From Phoronis ovalis (lineage: Eukaryota; Phoronida; Phoronidae), in NCBI GenBank assembly GCA_028565635.1, contig JAOXYB010061190.1:1-10676 (forward strand): a stretch of 10,676 bases of DNA, read 5' to 3'. The notes beneath the pieces are model-generated. The model did not search any database. It had not been told where the DNA came from and was given only the letters and a program-made list of their open reading frames with translations. Of the stretch, positions 1-9,779 are shown piece by piece (position 1 is the stretch's first letter; each line of letters starts with the position of its first letter). The position numbers and the translations under genes are program-made.

Positions 1-17
1 TATATATGTGTGTGTGT
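1..17. repeat. TA/TG dinucleotide microsatellite
   Basis: The window opens with about three TA units running into about five TG units. It is a short simple-sequence repeat cut by the window edge, so its full length is unknown. No function can be assigned. Confidence 0.6.
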
Positions 18-328
18 CCCTGCCATTCTCCTTGTAGCTTAAACATTAAATAAACGCCTACTATTCAATAGAAGCCCCCCAACGTCACACCAAAAGCTAA
101 AAGATATACTTAAAAAGTGTGTCAATAACTCGACTACCGACCTTTTTGTCCTCCAAAATCTAGATATAAAACAATCATATTTTTGTTTGTTTTGTGTTTC
201 TATCCTAGAGTTCAATATTTACCAATGTTTCAAAACAATTGTTTTTCGTGGCGTAACAACGGAAAGACTTACCGCGCCAGGTGTCGCTTAAAGCAGCAGG
301 CGGAAGTTATTCGGTCCCTATGATCGCA
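18..328 (+). promoter_or_regulatory. Upstream region and probable promoter/5' UTR of NECAP
   Basis: AT-rich up to about 240, then clearly richer in GC and CpG from about 245 to 330, as expected at a housekeeping promoter. Visible elements are an ETS-type site GCGGAAGT (300-307, core GGAA 302-305) and, on the minus strand, AGCGACACCTGGCGC (288 to 274), which resembles a CTCF core. No TATA box sits at a convincing distance. An out-of-context ATG at 320, in frame with the chosen start, has a poor Kozak context (C at -3, A at +4). The transcription start cannot be placed from sequence alone. Confidence 0.5.
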
Positions 329-3300
329 ATGGCCGATGAGTACGAACGGGTGCTATGTGTTAAAAATGAGGTTTTGGTGTTCAAGATACCTCCAAGGCCA
401 TCCAACAGAGGTTACAAGTAAGGATTATAACTTAAAGGTTGCTTGCATGCTAATATTTTCTCAGCTTACCCACATGATTTTATACATTAACCGCGGGACT
501 GTTGCCGGTTGTGAAAAATAGCGTCTGAACTCTCATCACACCTTCCGATATCCACCCATAGGAGATAAATTAATCGAATCTTTTTATTCATGTTAATTGC
601 TGCATTGTACTCCATATTTCGCATGCTAAGCACAGTTTTTAAAAAAAAGTTAGCATCCTTACTATTGATTAGAGGAAAGATTTGTAATTCGATATTTCTG
701 CGCAGTGTCTAGTCATTCATAATTATTAATTGACAATTATGAATTAATGAATATTATGGCTAGCATAGTGTAAAGCTAATAGATACTAACCAGATACACT
801 TATGACAATGAATAGTTACATTACTGTGAGTCTAGAGAAGATGGTAATTATACTGTATATATATCTTCTTGGTCCTGGATACACTACACTAGCTACTCTC
901 GCCTTTATTTCATAAAATGCTTAAATAATCAAATATTTGCGATAACTTAAGGAAAAACAAAATGTCCACTAAAACACATACAACAAAGTGAAAACAGCAT
1001 GATGACCTAATAGGAAATAGTACATTTTGAATTTTTGCACAAAAAATGCTATTTAAAATGTTCTCACATTAGCATAGCCCCGCCCAATGTATATCGAGGA
1101 GACCCCCTGGGATTTAATGTAAATCAATGAATCAGATAAATGTAATGTACACAAATAATGCCATGTATATGGATGATGCTTTAACCAAACTTAATGTTGC
1201 TTTCTTTACAGAGCAGCTGATTGGAACCTTGACAATCCAGATTGGACTGGCAGAATGAAAGTTGTTGCTAAGGGCAGTGAACTTAACATCAAATTAGAAG
1301 ACAAAGCAGGTATAACAAGATACAGCAAACATGAACAATAACATGTAATAATATTAGTGTATCTGGATGTCTAAGTCTCAGGAACTGGTATCCTATGGAT
1401 CATACATAAGACTACAACTCGCCTCCAAGCTATCCATTACTGTCTTTCTCAACCCTCCAAATTTGATCTCCAAACCTCTCAAATGTTACCTTTTAAAATT
1501 GACCTTGAAAAATAATGTAATGATTGATGGCTTATGTAATTAAACAGTTCATCTGTTGCTGTATTTTTATTGTCGGTAATAGTCTGATAAACTTGGCTTA
1601 ATAAACTATATTTTTATTCTATATATTTATAATGTTTATCATTTTATTACCAGATGTTGTTTAAAGCGCTAAACTCTGATTGCACTTATGTAAGTACTAG
1701 ACTCAAGAAAAAACACCATAAGTTTATTAGTCTTATCTATGCATTTTCACAAAAATATTTTTAAACAATTGAATTACAATGATCAAACAATTACAAACTT
1801 TAAGATAGGATAAGAGGTGAAAAAAAGAAAAAGAAATATTAATTTTCATAAATTGGCACAAGCAATGAAAATTTCTAAAAAAGTTTCTTTGTATATTTCC
1901 AGGTGAATTATTTGCGATGTGCCCTGTAGATGCATATCCAGGGGTGGCTGTTGAAGCTGTGATGGACTCCAGTCGTTATTTTGTCCTCAGGATAAAAGAT
2001 CCCAGTGGTATGTCAAGGAATTCTACCAAAATAGCTGCACACGTACTTCATCCGTGCTGTGGATACTTATCTTTGCTGGAGTTAAATGGGAACCATTACA
2101 AACAAACTTTTATTAATTTCTATAAAAGCTGTTAAAGCTCATCTCATTGAAATACGAGTGTAGTGTAATAAAATGTGTTTGTATTGCTATTTATCCCTGC
2201 AGATAATCAATCAGGTTAATGCATACTAACTTTATTTTTAACCAACACTGATAATTTCATAAATGATCTATTTCAGGGCGCAGTGCTTTCATCGGGATGG
2301 GATTTCTTGATAGAGGAGATTCATTTGACCTCAATGTGTCATTGCAAGACCATTTCAAGTAAGGTGAACATTGTTACAAAATAAAAATACTACGAATGCT
2401 TGTATGCACAATCCAGGTGTTAAATTAGCATATTAGAGTAAGCATGAGCATTGTAGCGCATGACATTCTGTTTGGAAAAATAATAGGCTAAAAATATAAC
2501 CATTATTTAGTTTCTTGATATACTAGAAATGGACCCCATGGTTATTGTGGTAACGATCCTCTTATAAATTACAGTATGCCACGTAATGTTAGTGTCCTGG
2601 TAAAAAGCTAGGGGAATATTAGTTTCTGTTACACACTAAGAACCGCCACTGAGAAGGTGTTTAATGTACAAATGTACAGTGGGCACAGAACGATGTCAAC
2701 AGTAAAATATATGGTAATGGACAACATAAGTAATCTATCAAATATAGCTAGACTTGGATGGAGTTTGTACCTAGATGAAATATTTGTGAGAAAAATTGAG
2801 TCCTTTCGTTTAGTAGTATAGATGCTAGACCTATTGCCCATGATAGTTGCATAATGTTCTAATGTATAAACATTATTTACATCTTCTAGGGGGATAAGGA
2901 AAGAAATAGAAGTAGAAAAGAGCGCAGCAGCATTTGACTCTGGTCCAAAATTAGATCTTGGGTTTAAAGAAGGACAGACAATAAAAATTAATATAGGAGT
3001 AAGTATGCAGTAATATTCTGAAGTTACAAAACCTGCCTTAAATTCTGCTAGTCTTACAGCAATTGTTTGAAATTCATGTGTTGAAATATCATTGTCAGGT
3101 CATGCTTTTATTCCTGGAGTCTTTACTGTAATTTTTGGAATTCATTAAATCTTTTAATTAGGCTTGCAATTCCTTTTTTTAATGTAAAGGGTGTTCATGT
3201 ATAAAATGTGGTATTAGGAGTAACAGAGGTGTAAATATTTGTATGGAATGAAGTTAATGTATAGATATTGAGAATAAATTGTTACAAAGTGACATGTCAA

Positions 3301-4651
3301 AACTCAACACGTAGTCATATTTTCTTGAATGGCAGTCCCAAGTATCTACATTAACCTGATGCTGTACTAGATTTGTAACTCTGTGTGGAATGTTATTCTT
3401 GCTTTTCTGAATTGTAATTTGGGACTGGTATACATGACATTTATTTTTTTTTGTTCAAATATAGTACAGTGATCAATTGTTTTGGCCTCATCTTATTAAA
3501 TTGCATTGTCAAGCATATAAAGTGTACGACTTTTGTTATAATTGCTCTTAACTTTCTTACTTTATGAAGAGTAAACTCATATTACTGACAGTGGTCATAA
3601 ATGTTTATTACATCATTTTCTATATTTCAGGCAATGAAGGGAGACTCCAAACCTCGTCCCAAACACTCAGGAGGTGGAGGTATGTTACTCCCACCACCAG
3701 GAGGCATGAAAATAGCACCCCCTCCCGGTTCTTCAGCTGCTAATCAGATTCCAGCGTTTCAGTCACAACCACCTCAAATGTCTACGCCTGCCAGTAAGAA
3801 TCAATCTACAAGTAATGCAGATATGCTGTTAGAGTTTGGAGCTCCATCATCTACCCAAAGTGCTCAACCAACTCAGCAAACCCAAGATCCCTGGGGAGAC
3901 TTTACTAGTGCAAGGTGAGTTGTAGTGATAAAGATGATTCTGGCCAAAACGTTTGAAAATATTAGGGAATAGATTAACTATTCACCTAATATTAATAGTA
4001 AAATGTAATCAACAAACATGCTACAATTGAAGGCATCGTCTTTAATCATGACATCAGTGCTGGCCACCTCTGGAAGTGCAAGACATTCTACATGCTCAAA
4101 TATAAATGGGAAGCAGCTGACATTCCTTAACTCTGTTAATGGGTAGTCTAGCAATAAGCAGAGAGTATACAAATGTATCTTCAGCTATGACACCTTGTTT
4201 GTTGTTTGACCTGGGTAGGTAGTTAAAAGATGAGGATATACAAGTCTTTACATACGTAATTGTTTTTAATCTTGTGTCAGTGACTGTTCATATGCGTGTG
4301 AACCCAAATATAGATTGTTGATAACACAGATATCAATGTGTCTCACTGTCAAATATTCAGGGGGAATTATTTCAGAGTTGAAGGACTTTGAATAGGATTA
4401 TTTTGTTCTTCATGAAAACAACTATAACTAATATCCCTATTTTATGCCTGTACATGGTCTGGTGATTATAGGTATGAAACATATTATCGACGTTTATATG
4501 TCTCTATAACAGTAACCACAAGAACAAATTACATGCGCAATAAAAATTAGATTTGTGTAAGTTATTATTATGTTTGCTCCATTTGATTTGTTTTTTTCTC
4601 TTTTCTAGCTCATCTGAATCAGCAGAGAAAGGTAACTGGGTGCAATTTTAA
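329..4651 (+). CDS. NECAP: NECAP-family endocytic clathrin coat-associated protein (complete, 7 coding exons)
   Basis: Exons join(329-417, 1212-1309, 1903-2007, 2277-2358, 2890-2998, 3631-3914, 4609-4651) make an 810-nt reading frame of 269 aa plus TAA, close to human NECAP1 (about 275 aa). Every intron is GT-AG and exon phases agree. Residues 1 to about 135 form the PHear (PH-like, DUF1681) domain, with recognisable blocks such as [14 protein letters not shown] (22-34), [10 protein letters not shown] (84-93) and [12 protein letters not shown] (114-125). [15 protein letters not shown] (144-158) is also conserved. The tail is low in complexity and rich in Pro, Gly and Gln. It carries WGDF (249-252), which fits the gamma-ear/GAE-binding pattern, and ends WVQF-COOH (266-269), the AP-2 alpha-ear ligand that defines the family. 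Known role: binding AP-2 and accessory proteins at clathrin-coated pits. I chose the ATG at 329 because it gives MADEYE and has strong Kozak context (G at -3 and +4). Oddity: Gly126 stands where vertebrate homologues have Trp. NECAP1 versus NECAP2 cannot be decided; invertebrates usually have one gene. Confidence 0.96.
418..1211 (+). other. NECAP intron 1
   Basis: 794 nt, donor GTAAGG, acceptor TTTCTTTACAG, phase 2. AT-rich. It contains a perfect 10-bp inverted repeat at 715-724/735-744, listed separately. No coding signal was seen; an open frame running from 336 through the donor is an out-of-frame shadow of exon 1. Confidence 0.9.
715..744. repeat. 10-bp inverted repeat in NECAP intron 1
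   Basis: ATTCATAATT (715-724) and its exact reverse complement AATTATGAAT (735-744) are separated by 10 nt. The surrounding bases are also AT-rich and partly symmetrical, with CTAG about 50 nt apart on either side (709-712, 761-764). It could be a relic of a small inverted-repeat element or chance in AT-rich sequence. Confidence 0.45.
1310..1902 (+). other. NECAP intron 2
   Basis: 593 nt, donor GTATAA, acceptor TATATTTCCAG, phase 1. AT-rich, with a purine run near 1815-1840. Nothing coding or structured was recognised. Confidence 0.9.
2359..2889 (+). other. NECAP intron 4
   Basis: 531 nt, donor GTAAGG, acceptor ATCTTCTAG, phase 2. A 70-codon open frame on the minus strand (2629-2841) has no recognisable protein content and lies wholly inside the intron. 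Nothing else was seen. Intron 3 (2008-2276, donor GTATGT) is shorter and equally featureless. Confidence 0.9.
2999..3630 (+). other. NECAP intron 5
   Basis: 632 nt, donor GTAAGT (full consensus), acceptor TATATTTCAG, phase 0. AT-rich with several short T runs. The reading frame is open through the acceptor from 3601, so the ten codons before 3631 are intronic and not part of the protein. Confidence 0.9.
3915..4608 (+). other. NECAP intron 6
   Basis: 694 nt, donor GTGAGT, acceptor preceded by a long T/C tract ending TTTTCTAG, phase 2. It separates the body of the protein from the last 13 residues that hold the WVQF motif. A minus-strand 64-codon frame (3978-4172) looks like a chance frame. 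Confidence 0.9.
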
Positions 4652-4748
4652 TGAAAAAGACTTGTACAGAATCATATATATTATGCCAATAGATATCAAA
4701 TGCAGTTTTACCATGAGTGTGCTTATGGATTGAAAAAGTGCCATGACA

Positions 4749-4754
4749 AATAAA
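4749..4754 (+). terminator. Candidate polyadenylation signal of NECAP
   Basis: AATAAA lies 98 nt after the NECAP stop codon and is the first canonical signal downstream. TG-containing sequence follows at about 4780-4795. In such AT-rich DNA the hexamer is common by chance, and later signals could be used instead. Confidence 0.45.
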
Positions 4755-5073
4755 AAGAAAAGAATGTTAGATGCCAAAAATATATGTAGCGTTACACTTC
4801 AAATGTGATTCGCTCCTATGCTGTTTCGCTAATTCATCTAGCCTACATGGAAATAACATGGCGTGTTATGTAAAGCTGTTGACCTCAAGCATTCCATACC
4901 GATACTCCCGGACCATAATAACTGTGTTGTGATAATGCTAAAATTAACACTAGTCTATTCTCTTATGTTTTAAGCAGTCCTATACAGCTTTAGCTGTACA
5001 TGTATAAAATGCTACTAAATGTTCATCCCATGAACTAAGTGCAGTCACAAGTAAAATGCAAATTCACCAAGTG

Positions 5074-5088
5074 AGCAAGCTGCTTGCT
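5074..5088. repeat. 15-bp near-perfect palindrome
   Basis: AGCAAGC (5074-5080), a single T, then GCTTGCT (5082-5088), the exact reverse complement. With no real loop it would be a DNA palindrome rather than an RNA hairpin. Function unknown. Confidence 0.5.
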
Positions 5089-5998
5089 ACGTAAAATTCC
5101 CATCCCAAATGTTTAACATTTTTTTGCCAAGAAATTGAGTTTTGAAAACTTCTGAAATTAATTTAGGTGGCCATCTCGATTTGCTTTGGCACATTAAAAT
5201 GTTTTGGTGAACTTTTTATTTTTCCCAAAATTATTGTGAAACTTCTTTATTTATGCATTATGGGATAAATAGTAGTATATTTTTAGGAGGAAATGTAGAA
5301 AGTCATTTATAGAGATCATTTATAAAGTACTTTACACTTCCGTACATGTTAATAGTGTATGAATTTAACCTCCCCATAGAGTAATTCAAGCTTGTATATA
5401 AAGCCTGTCGTAATTAGGTTAAATATATAAATATACATACTGTATATTAAGAAGATATCAATAACGTTGTCTACTTTATTGATTCACCTTGTAGTATCTG
5501 TCAAGAAATTGACACAGTTTCTTGGATCAAATTCACAGGAAACTAAATAGCCTTTTAGCCGAGTCTAATATAACTAGCAAAGGCAAGGATCACTGCCATG
5601 GACCTTTGGGTGACCTCTAATGATCACCTAGACCCAAGTACAAAGTCTTTACCTCTAATAGTCTTTAGAAGCAAAGAAGGGAAACAACTCAACCAATGGG
5701 TTAGCAATCGAGCAAAGAAATACTTGTTAATAAATTATAAACAAATTAATTATAATATCTTTTAAGGTGGCTAGTCTCATTTGGGTAACTTATTCACTTA
5801 TAAATTTTGAGCTTAATTTGGGGTAGTTATATGAAAAGAATACATTTTTGAAAGGTGCTAATATAAGGATTATGAAAAATTGTTTATAGTAGGATCAAGC
5901 CTGGAAATTGTCATATGACACAATCCTTAAGGCATTGTTGATACTGAACTGCACAAAGGATTGTATGAATCGGAAAGTCGACGCAACAGCTATATAGA

Positions 5999-6017
5999 TT
6001 CCAACTTATGGTTGGAA
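5999..6017. repeat. 7-bp stem, 5-nt loop inverted repeat
   Basis: TTCCAAC (5999-6005), loop TTATG, GTTGGAA (6011-6017). It is a perfect short hairpin in intergenic DNA. It could be chance or an element relic. Confidence 0.4.
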
Positions 6018-6391
6018 GCCAGAATATCCATCTGCATTGCAATCCAACTAATACCTTATAAAGCAGTCTAATTTATAGCATTTTTTTGTATTTTGATAGG
6101 CAATGTTGCTCAGTGGAATTACAGATTAAAACAACTGCATTGCTACATTTATAATTATTTAAATACACCCAAGTAAAACATTACAATCTCTAATACATCC
6201 ATATGAGGTATACTAAATATCTTCAGTCCAAAGCACCAAATAATCACTGAATATTAAATTATTAATAAAATATTTCAATGCTTTTGTTATGATTGCCATT
6301 TTACAGAGTTTGGTCTAGAAACAAATCGGTAACAGTCTGGAGTATTTACACAAACACATGAATAAAATCATGATGCTCAACGCAATTTCGC

Positions 6392-6451
6392 ATCATTTTG
6401 CAAAGCCGTCAACTTTTTAAAATCATTTTACAAACTGTCAAAACTTAAATT
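6392..6451. repeat. Degenerate 30-bp tandem duplication
   Basis: Two adjacent units, 6392-6421 and 6422-6451, share ATCATTTT at the start, then CAAA, GTCAA and a TTAAA-like end, with substitutions and about one gap. They look like an old two-copy tandem repeat. Confidence 0.45.
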
Positions 6452-7298
6452 TAAGATCCTCCACCTTATTTATTTAATATTTTTGTATGTAAAATTAAAA
6501 TAAAAAGTATTACCAAAATATAAAACTAGCAAGACATGCATTCAGATGGACAATCGTAAATTAGGGGTTGTTCAGCAATCCCACTGGAAATTAAAAGGAT
6601 TACAAGTAATCTGAACAATAAATACCCCAGACTGAAAAAACCCTTGCTCCCTATAAAGGTTAATCAACATGTTTCAGCATGAAAAATGTTTATAGAAACC
6701 TCGTTGGGAATGGTAAGAGAGAAAATACAAATGATTCGAAACAGGTGCACCTAGTGATATTAAATGGAGTTATATTTTAACGTCAACTATGTAGTTCTCC
6801 TCAGCTCTGCCCTTCATAGCAGAGGTTATGATGTGTTACTGAGATTGGAGAAATATCACAAGAAGTGTCATTGAATCCCACCAGGTAACACAACTGCTAC
6901 ATGATTGTGTGGAGAACAATGATATCCCAGTGTACATTTCCCTCAAATGCATATTTACTTTGATGAGTACCTACGCTATGCTCGATATATCATAAATAAA
7001 CATAACATTATTTTGGCAAATTCATTCTATAATGGCATACTTTAATTATAACATTCTTCCAGTTGCACTAATAACAGTACAAGCATCAGTATCTTTATAC
7101 ATGGTATCAATAGTTTTTATCTCATCTTGAATAATCAGATGGACATGCAATTCGCGCAAGTAGTTGCAATCTTTGGTTTTGGTGCTTTAACCTCCTACAG
7201 TGTGATTATAACTAGGGCAGCATTAGGGAACTAACAGCAGACTGGTAAACAGTTCCATTCAACTTTCTTTACGTCTATCGATTTTTTACCAAGTGAAC

Positions 7299-7304
7299 TT
7301 TAAT
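7299..7304 (-). terminator. Possible polyadenylation signal of the TTC17-like gene
   Basis: Read on the minus strand this is ATTAAA, the common variant signal, about 210 nt past the stop codon at 7513. A further ATTAAA (7046 to 7041) and a canonical AATAAA (6474 to 6469) lie farther downstream, so the 3' end is uncertain. Confidence 0.25.
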
Positions 7305-7512
7305 ATCAACTGCAAAGCAAGCTCAATCAAAATTGCAAATTAAAACTAAAACATAAATGTGGTTAATACAACCAGCTCCATGATTTTGTCAGTTCCAAGA
7401 GTCTTAAATCAAAGATGATGAAACCTCGTATGGTAGCCCAAACGTCTACCAAGCCAAAGTTAGTTTTTAACCCATAATACTGCCACAAAGTTTTACATCT
7501 GGATGTGTAACA

Positions 7513-9678
7513 TTAATAGTTACATTTTCTTCTAAATAATTTATTTGACGATATACCCAGCTTAATTGATCGCATAGCCATAGCACGATTAAAATGACGG
7601 GAAGTTTTAATCATCTCTGTGTATTCCGATTCCATGCTTGCATCAACAGACATGAGAACACCACCCAGAACACCTAATACAAGAAATGCTATAATAAATA
7701 ATGTATAGTAGGTGACTGAGCCATGTGGATTAACTTCCATTTCTCGTAGATGCGCTTGGGCCGGTGGAAATGATGGATTTAAATCTAATGTGTGTCGGAA
7801 GTGAAGTCTAGCTTCTTCGATGTGCCCATATGCTTTTAATATCTCTCCCAAAGTGAAGTGTTGTAGCCAAGAGTTTTGATCTGGACGCTGCATTTCTAAC
7901 GATCTTCGAGTCAAAAATATTGCATCATCTAGATACTGAAGACCAAATAATACTCTTGCCAGATTCAGTAGAATATCTGCATGGTTTGGTGATATGGATA
8001 GTGCTTTTCTAAAACATTCAATTGATAACTGAGTGTTTCCTTTTATCCGCCAGAAATTACCAATCTGATTGTACGTCTGTGCAATATGGGGTTTCTGAAA
8101 ACAAATGTAACGCAAATAAGAAATGTGAACTTATCTATGTTACTTATATGACATTGTCAGTACTGTCTATCAAATAGCACATGATATTTAAAAACCAGGA
8201 TAATAATTATTATTCATAGCTACAGCAGTGTTTCTTCACCAACTTATGTAATAAAATTGGTTTTGTCCTCCATATTATTAAAATGGAATCACATACTAAT
8301 AAAAGAGAAGTTTAAGACCTGACATATTGGACATCGATGCAAATTGTGATAATACTATTATATACAATATCATGTCTGTACTATAATAATGCTGTATATT
8401 CTTCAAACTGTTTACTTACGTCTCGTTTTAATCTAAGAAGCTTTTTTTCAAGTTCATTCATGTCTATGTGAGAGTTTCTTCCTTTTTTGCTATTAAATAT
8501 CATAGCTACTTCTGGTTCAGGCATGAAAGGGTGGTCTCTCCTATTAGCTATTCCTCGCAAATGATCATACTGAGTCACATTCGCAGGTTTACCACATTCT
8601 AATGTGTTCTTAGTCTTGGTTACTGTACTGTTTACTTGATCATTTGTTCCTGAGGTATCATTTATACTTTTTCGATTTCTGAAAATTAGAAACATTAACA
8701 TCAATATTTAAGACACCAAATATTCATCATAATTATTTTCACAAGGCACTTCAGTGATCTCCAGGCCTGACACAGAGACAGCAGTGGAATATTTAATTAG
8801 CAAAATTTTATATAAAAATTTTAACATATAATATATAACTATTTGAAAAAGACATTGGTGAATATCGTGACAAGTGCAGCATGGCTTTTCAGTAATTCCT
8901 GGCGAACACTGGATTTTGTCATTTTAGAGTGGTTATATACCGTATATACTTACAGGACTTGTACCCCGACTGGTACATATTGAATTGAAGAAACAATTAT
9001 TATTTTTACACTGGCACCCTGTTGAGTAACACTCAACAACATCATTATTACAGTAGGCTTGTGCATCCATAGTACTGTATTATCATAATAATTTTATTAA
9101 TTTCCATTACATTCCATGTACTGAATGGAGTAAATTATAATTTTTTTACTGATTACAAATCCTGTCACAAAGGCATTATTTACAAACATAACAATAACAG
9201 TCGCAGCCCAGACTGCTACAGCCTACTTAGATCGCCTTAGTACCATACACGACCACAGAACAGCGAAGACATTTACTTCCATGTCTTGAGGCAGTAAGAG
9301 CAAAATGTAAACATTGACCAAATAGATCGTCAATAAATCACATCCTGTCACAAATAAAGTCAACCCCAGATATAATGTTACCTGTCAAAGGTCACAAACA
9401 TACCTCTCACAGTTTTCACAATATATTTCTTTATCAACTCGCCAACTACCGTCACTCATTGTTTCCTTTTTAGTTAAAATGTCAAGAACAATTTCGCCAG
9501 GTTTGTTCTCTTTACGGTCGCCATCCTGTTGAGAATGGCTTGTGTCGTTTTCACTAGTCACTTTACCATCTTGTAAATCAAGCTTCCAGTGACTAGATTG
9601 TCGAGTTGTTCCGTGTATAAGATGCATGGATAAAACGTATAACGCCATGAACGATGTACATGGCAATTCGTTCGCCAT
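7513..9678 (-). CDS. Short TTC17-like TPR protein, signal peptide plus C-terminal membrane anchor (complete, 3 coding exons)
   Basis: Exons complement(join(7513-8094, 8420-8678, 9404-9678)) join in frame to 371 aa plus TAA. Introns are GT-AG (donors GTATGT and GTAAGT), phases 2 and 0. Residues 1 to about 26 look like a signal peptide. SHWKLDLQDGKV (29-40) resembles the THWVVTEDGKI start of mature TTC17, and YDHLRGIANR (129-138) the HLRG block repeated in TTC17. Residues 185-290 hold about three TPR-like repeats, including YNQIGNFWRIKGN and HFTLGEI, close to the last TPRs of TTC17. Residues about 305-326 are a hydrophobic membrane segment, followed by a basic 45-residue tail. Sequons at N44, N98, N108 and N125 and Cys87, Cys90 and Cys120 suit a lumenal domain, so a type I topology is inferred. 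Human TTC17 is over 1,100 aa, has several such units and is linked to actin/cilia; this is a much smaller relative whose function is unknown. The start at 9678 has strong Kozak context (G at -3 and +4). An in-frame ATG at 9783 would bury the signal peptide. Confidence 0.82.
8095..8419 (-). other. TTC17-like gene intron 2
   Basis: 325 nt, read on the minus strand: donor GTAAGT at 8419, acceptor TTTGTTTTCAG ending at 8095, phase 0. AT-rich with nothing else recognised. Confidence 0.85.
8679..9403 (-). other. TTC17-like gene intron 1
   Basis: 725 nt, donor GTATGT at 9403, acceptor TTTCTAATTTTCAG ending at 8679, phase 2. The phase-2 join restores an Arg codon (AG+A). It is AT-rich and contains a perfect 8-bp stem at 9020-9038. 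A second GT (GTAACA) farther into the intron cannot be the donor because a stop codon lies before it. Confidence 0.85.
9020..9038. repeat. Perfect 8-bp stem with 3-nt loop
   Basis: TGTTGAGT (9020-9027), loop AAC, ACTCAACA (9031-9038). It lies inside intron 1 of the TTC17-like gene. It is a clean short hairpin with no known role. Confidence 0.5.
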
Positions 9679-9771
9679 TTCCACACACAAATTGGTGGAA
9701 TTCGGGGCGCTCCGGTGCGACAGCTGACAGCTGGAATTGACACTAATATGGACAATACATTTTCCTGGTTT

Positions 9772-9779
9772 CTGATTGG
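9772..9779 (-). promoter_or_regulatory. CCAAT box (NF-Y type)
   Basis: CCAATCAG on the minus strand is preceded by GA (RRCCAAT context). It lies about 95 nt upstream of the TTC17-like start codon, a usual distance for NF-Y. Its place just inside the alternative upstream ATG at 9783 argues that transcription starts downstream of it and that the 9783 ATG is not in the mRNA. Confidence 0.5.

Larger units (their letters stand above)
4652..7512. other. Convergent intergenic region with both 3' UTRs; no gene seen
   Basis: About 2.9 kb between the NECAP stop and the TTC17-like stop, which face each other. It must hold the 3' UTR of each gene plus spacer. No open frame shows protein-like composition and no tRNA or snRNA was recognised. 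It carries several short palindromes: 4983-4998, 5074-5088 and 5999-6017. There is also a degenerate 30-bp tandem pair (6392-6451) and three scattered copies of an AGGTGG-containing motif near 5166, 5766 and 6465 (the last inverted). These may be remnants of old mobile elements. Confidence 0.7.

Noticed and set aside
336-521. 61-codon plus-strand open frame
   Set aside because: It overlaps NECAP exon 1 in another frame and runs through the splice donor; the exon 1 frame gives a clear NECAP match, this one does not.
2629-2841. 70-codon minus-strand open frame in NECAP intron 4
   Set aside because: Intronic, low-complexity hydrophobic/Ser content, no family resemblance and no supporting splice or promoter signals.
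3978-4172. 64-codon minus-strand open frame in NECAP intron 6
   Set aside because: Chance frame with no recognisable domain, wholly inside an intron.
5391-5402. TTGTATATAAAG, a TATA-box-like sequence in the convergent region
   Set aside because: No coding exon or conserved start follows; TATA-like strings are frequent in DNA this AT-rich.
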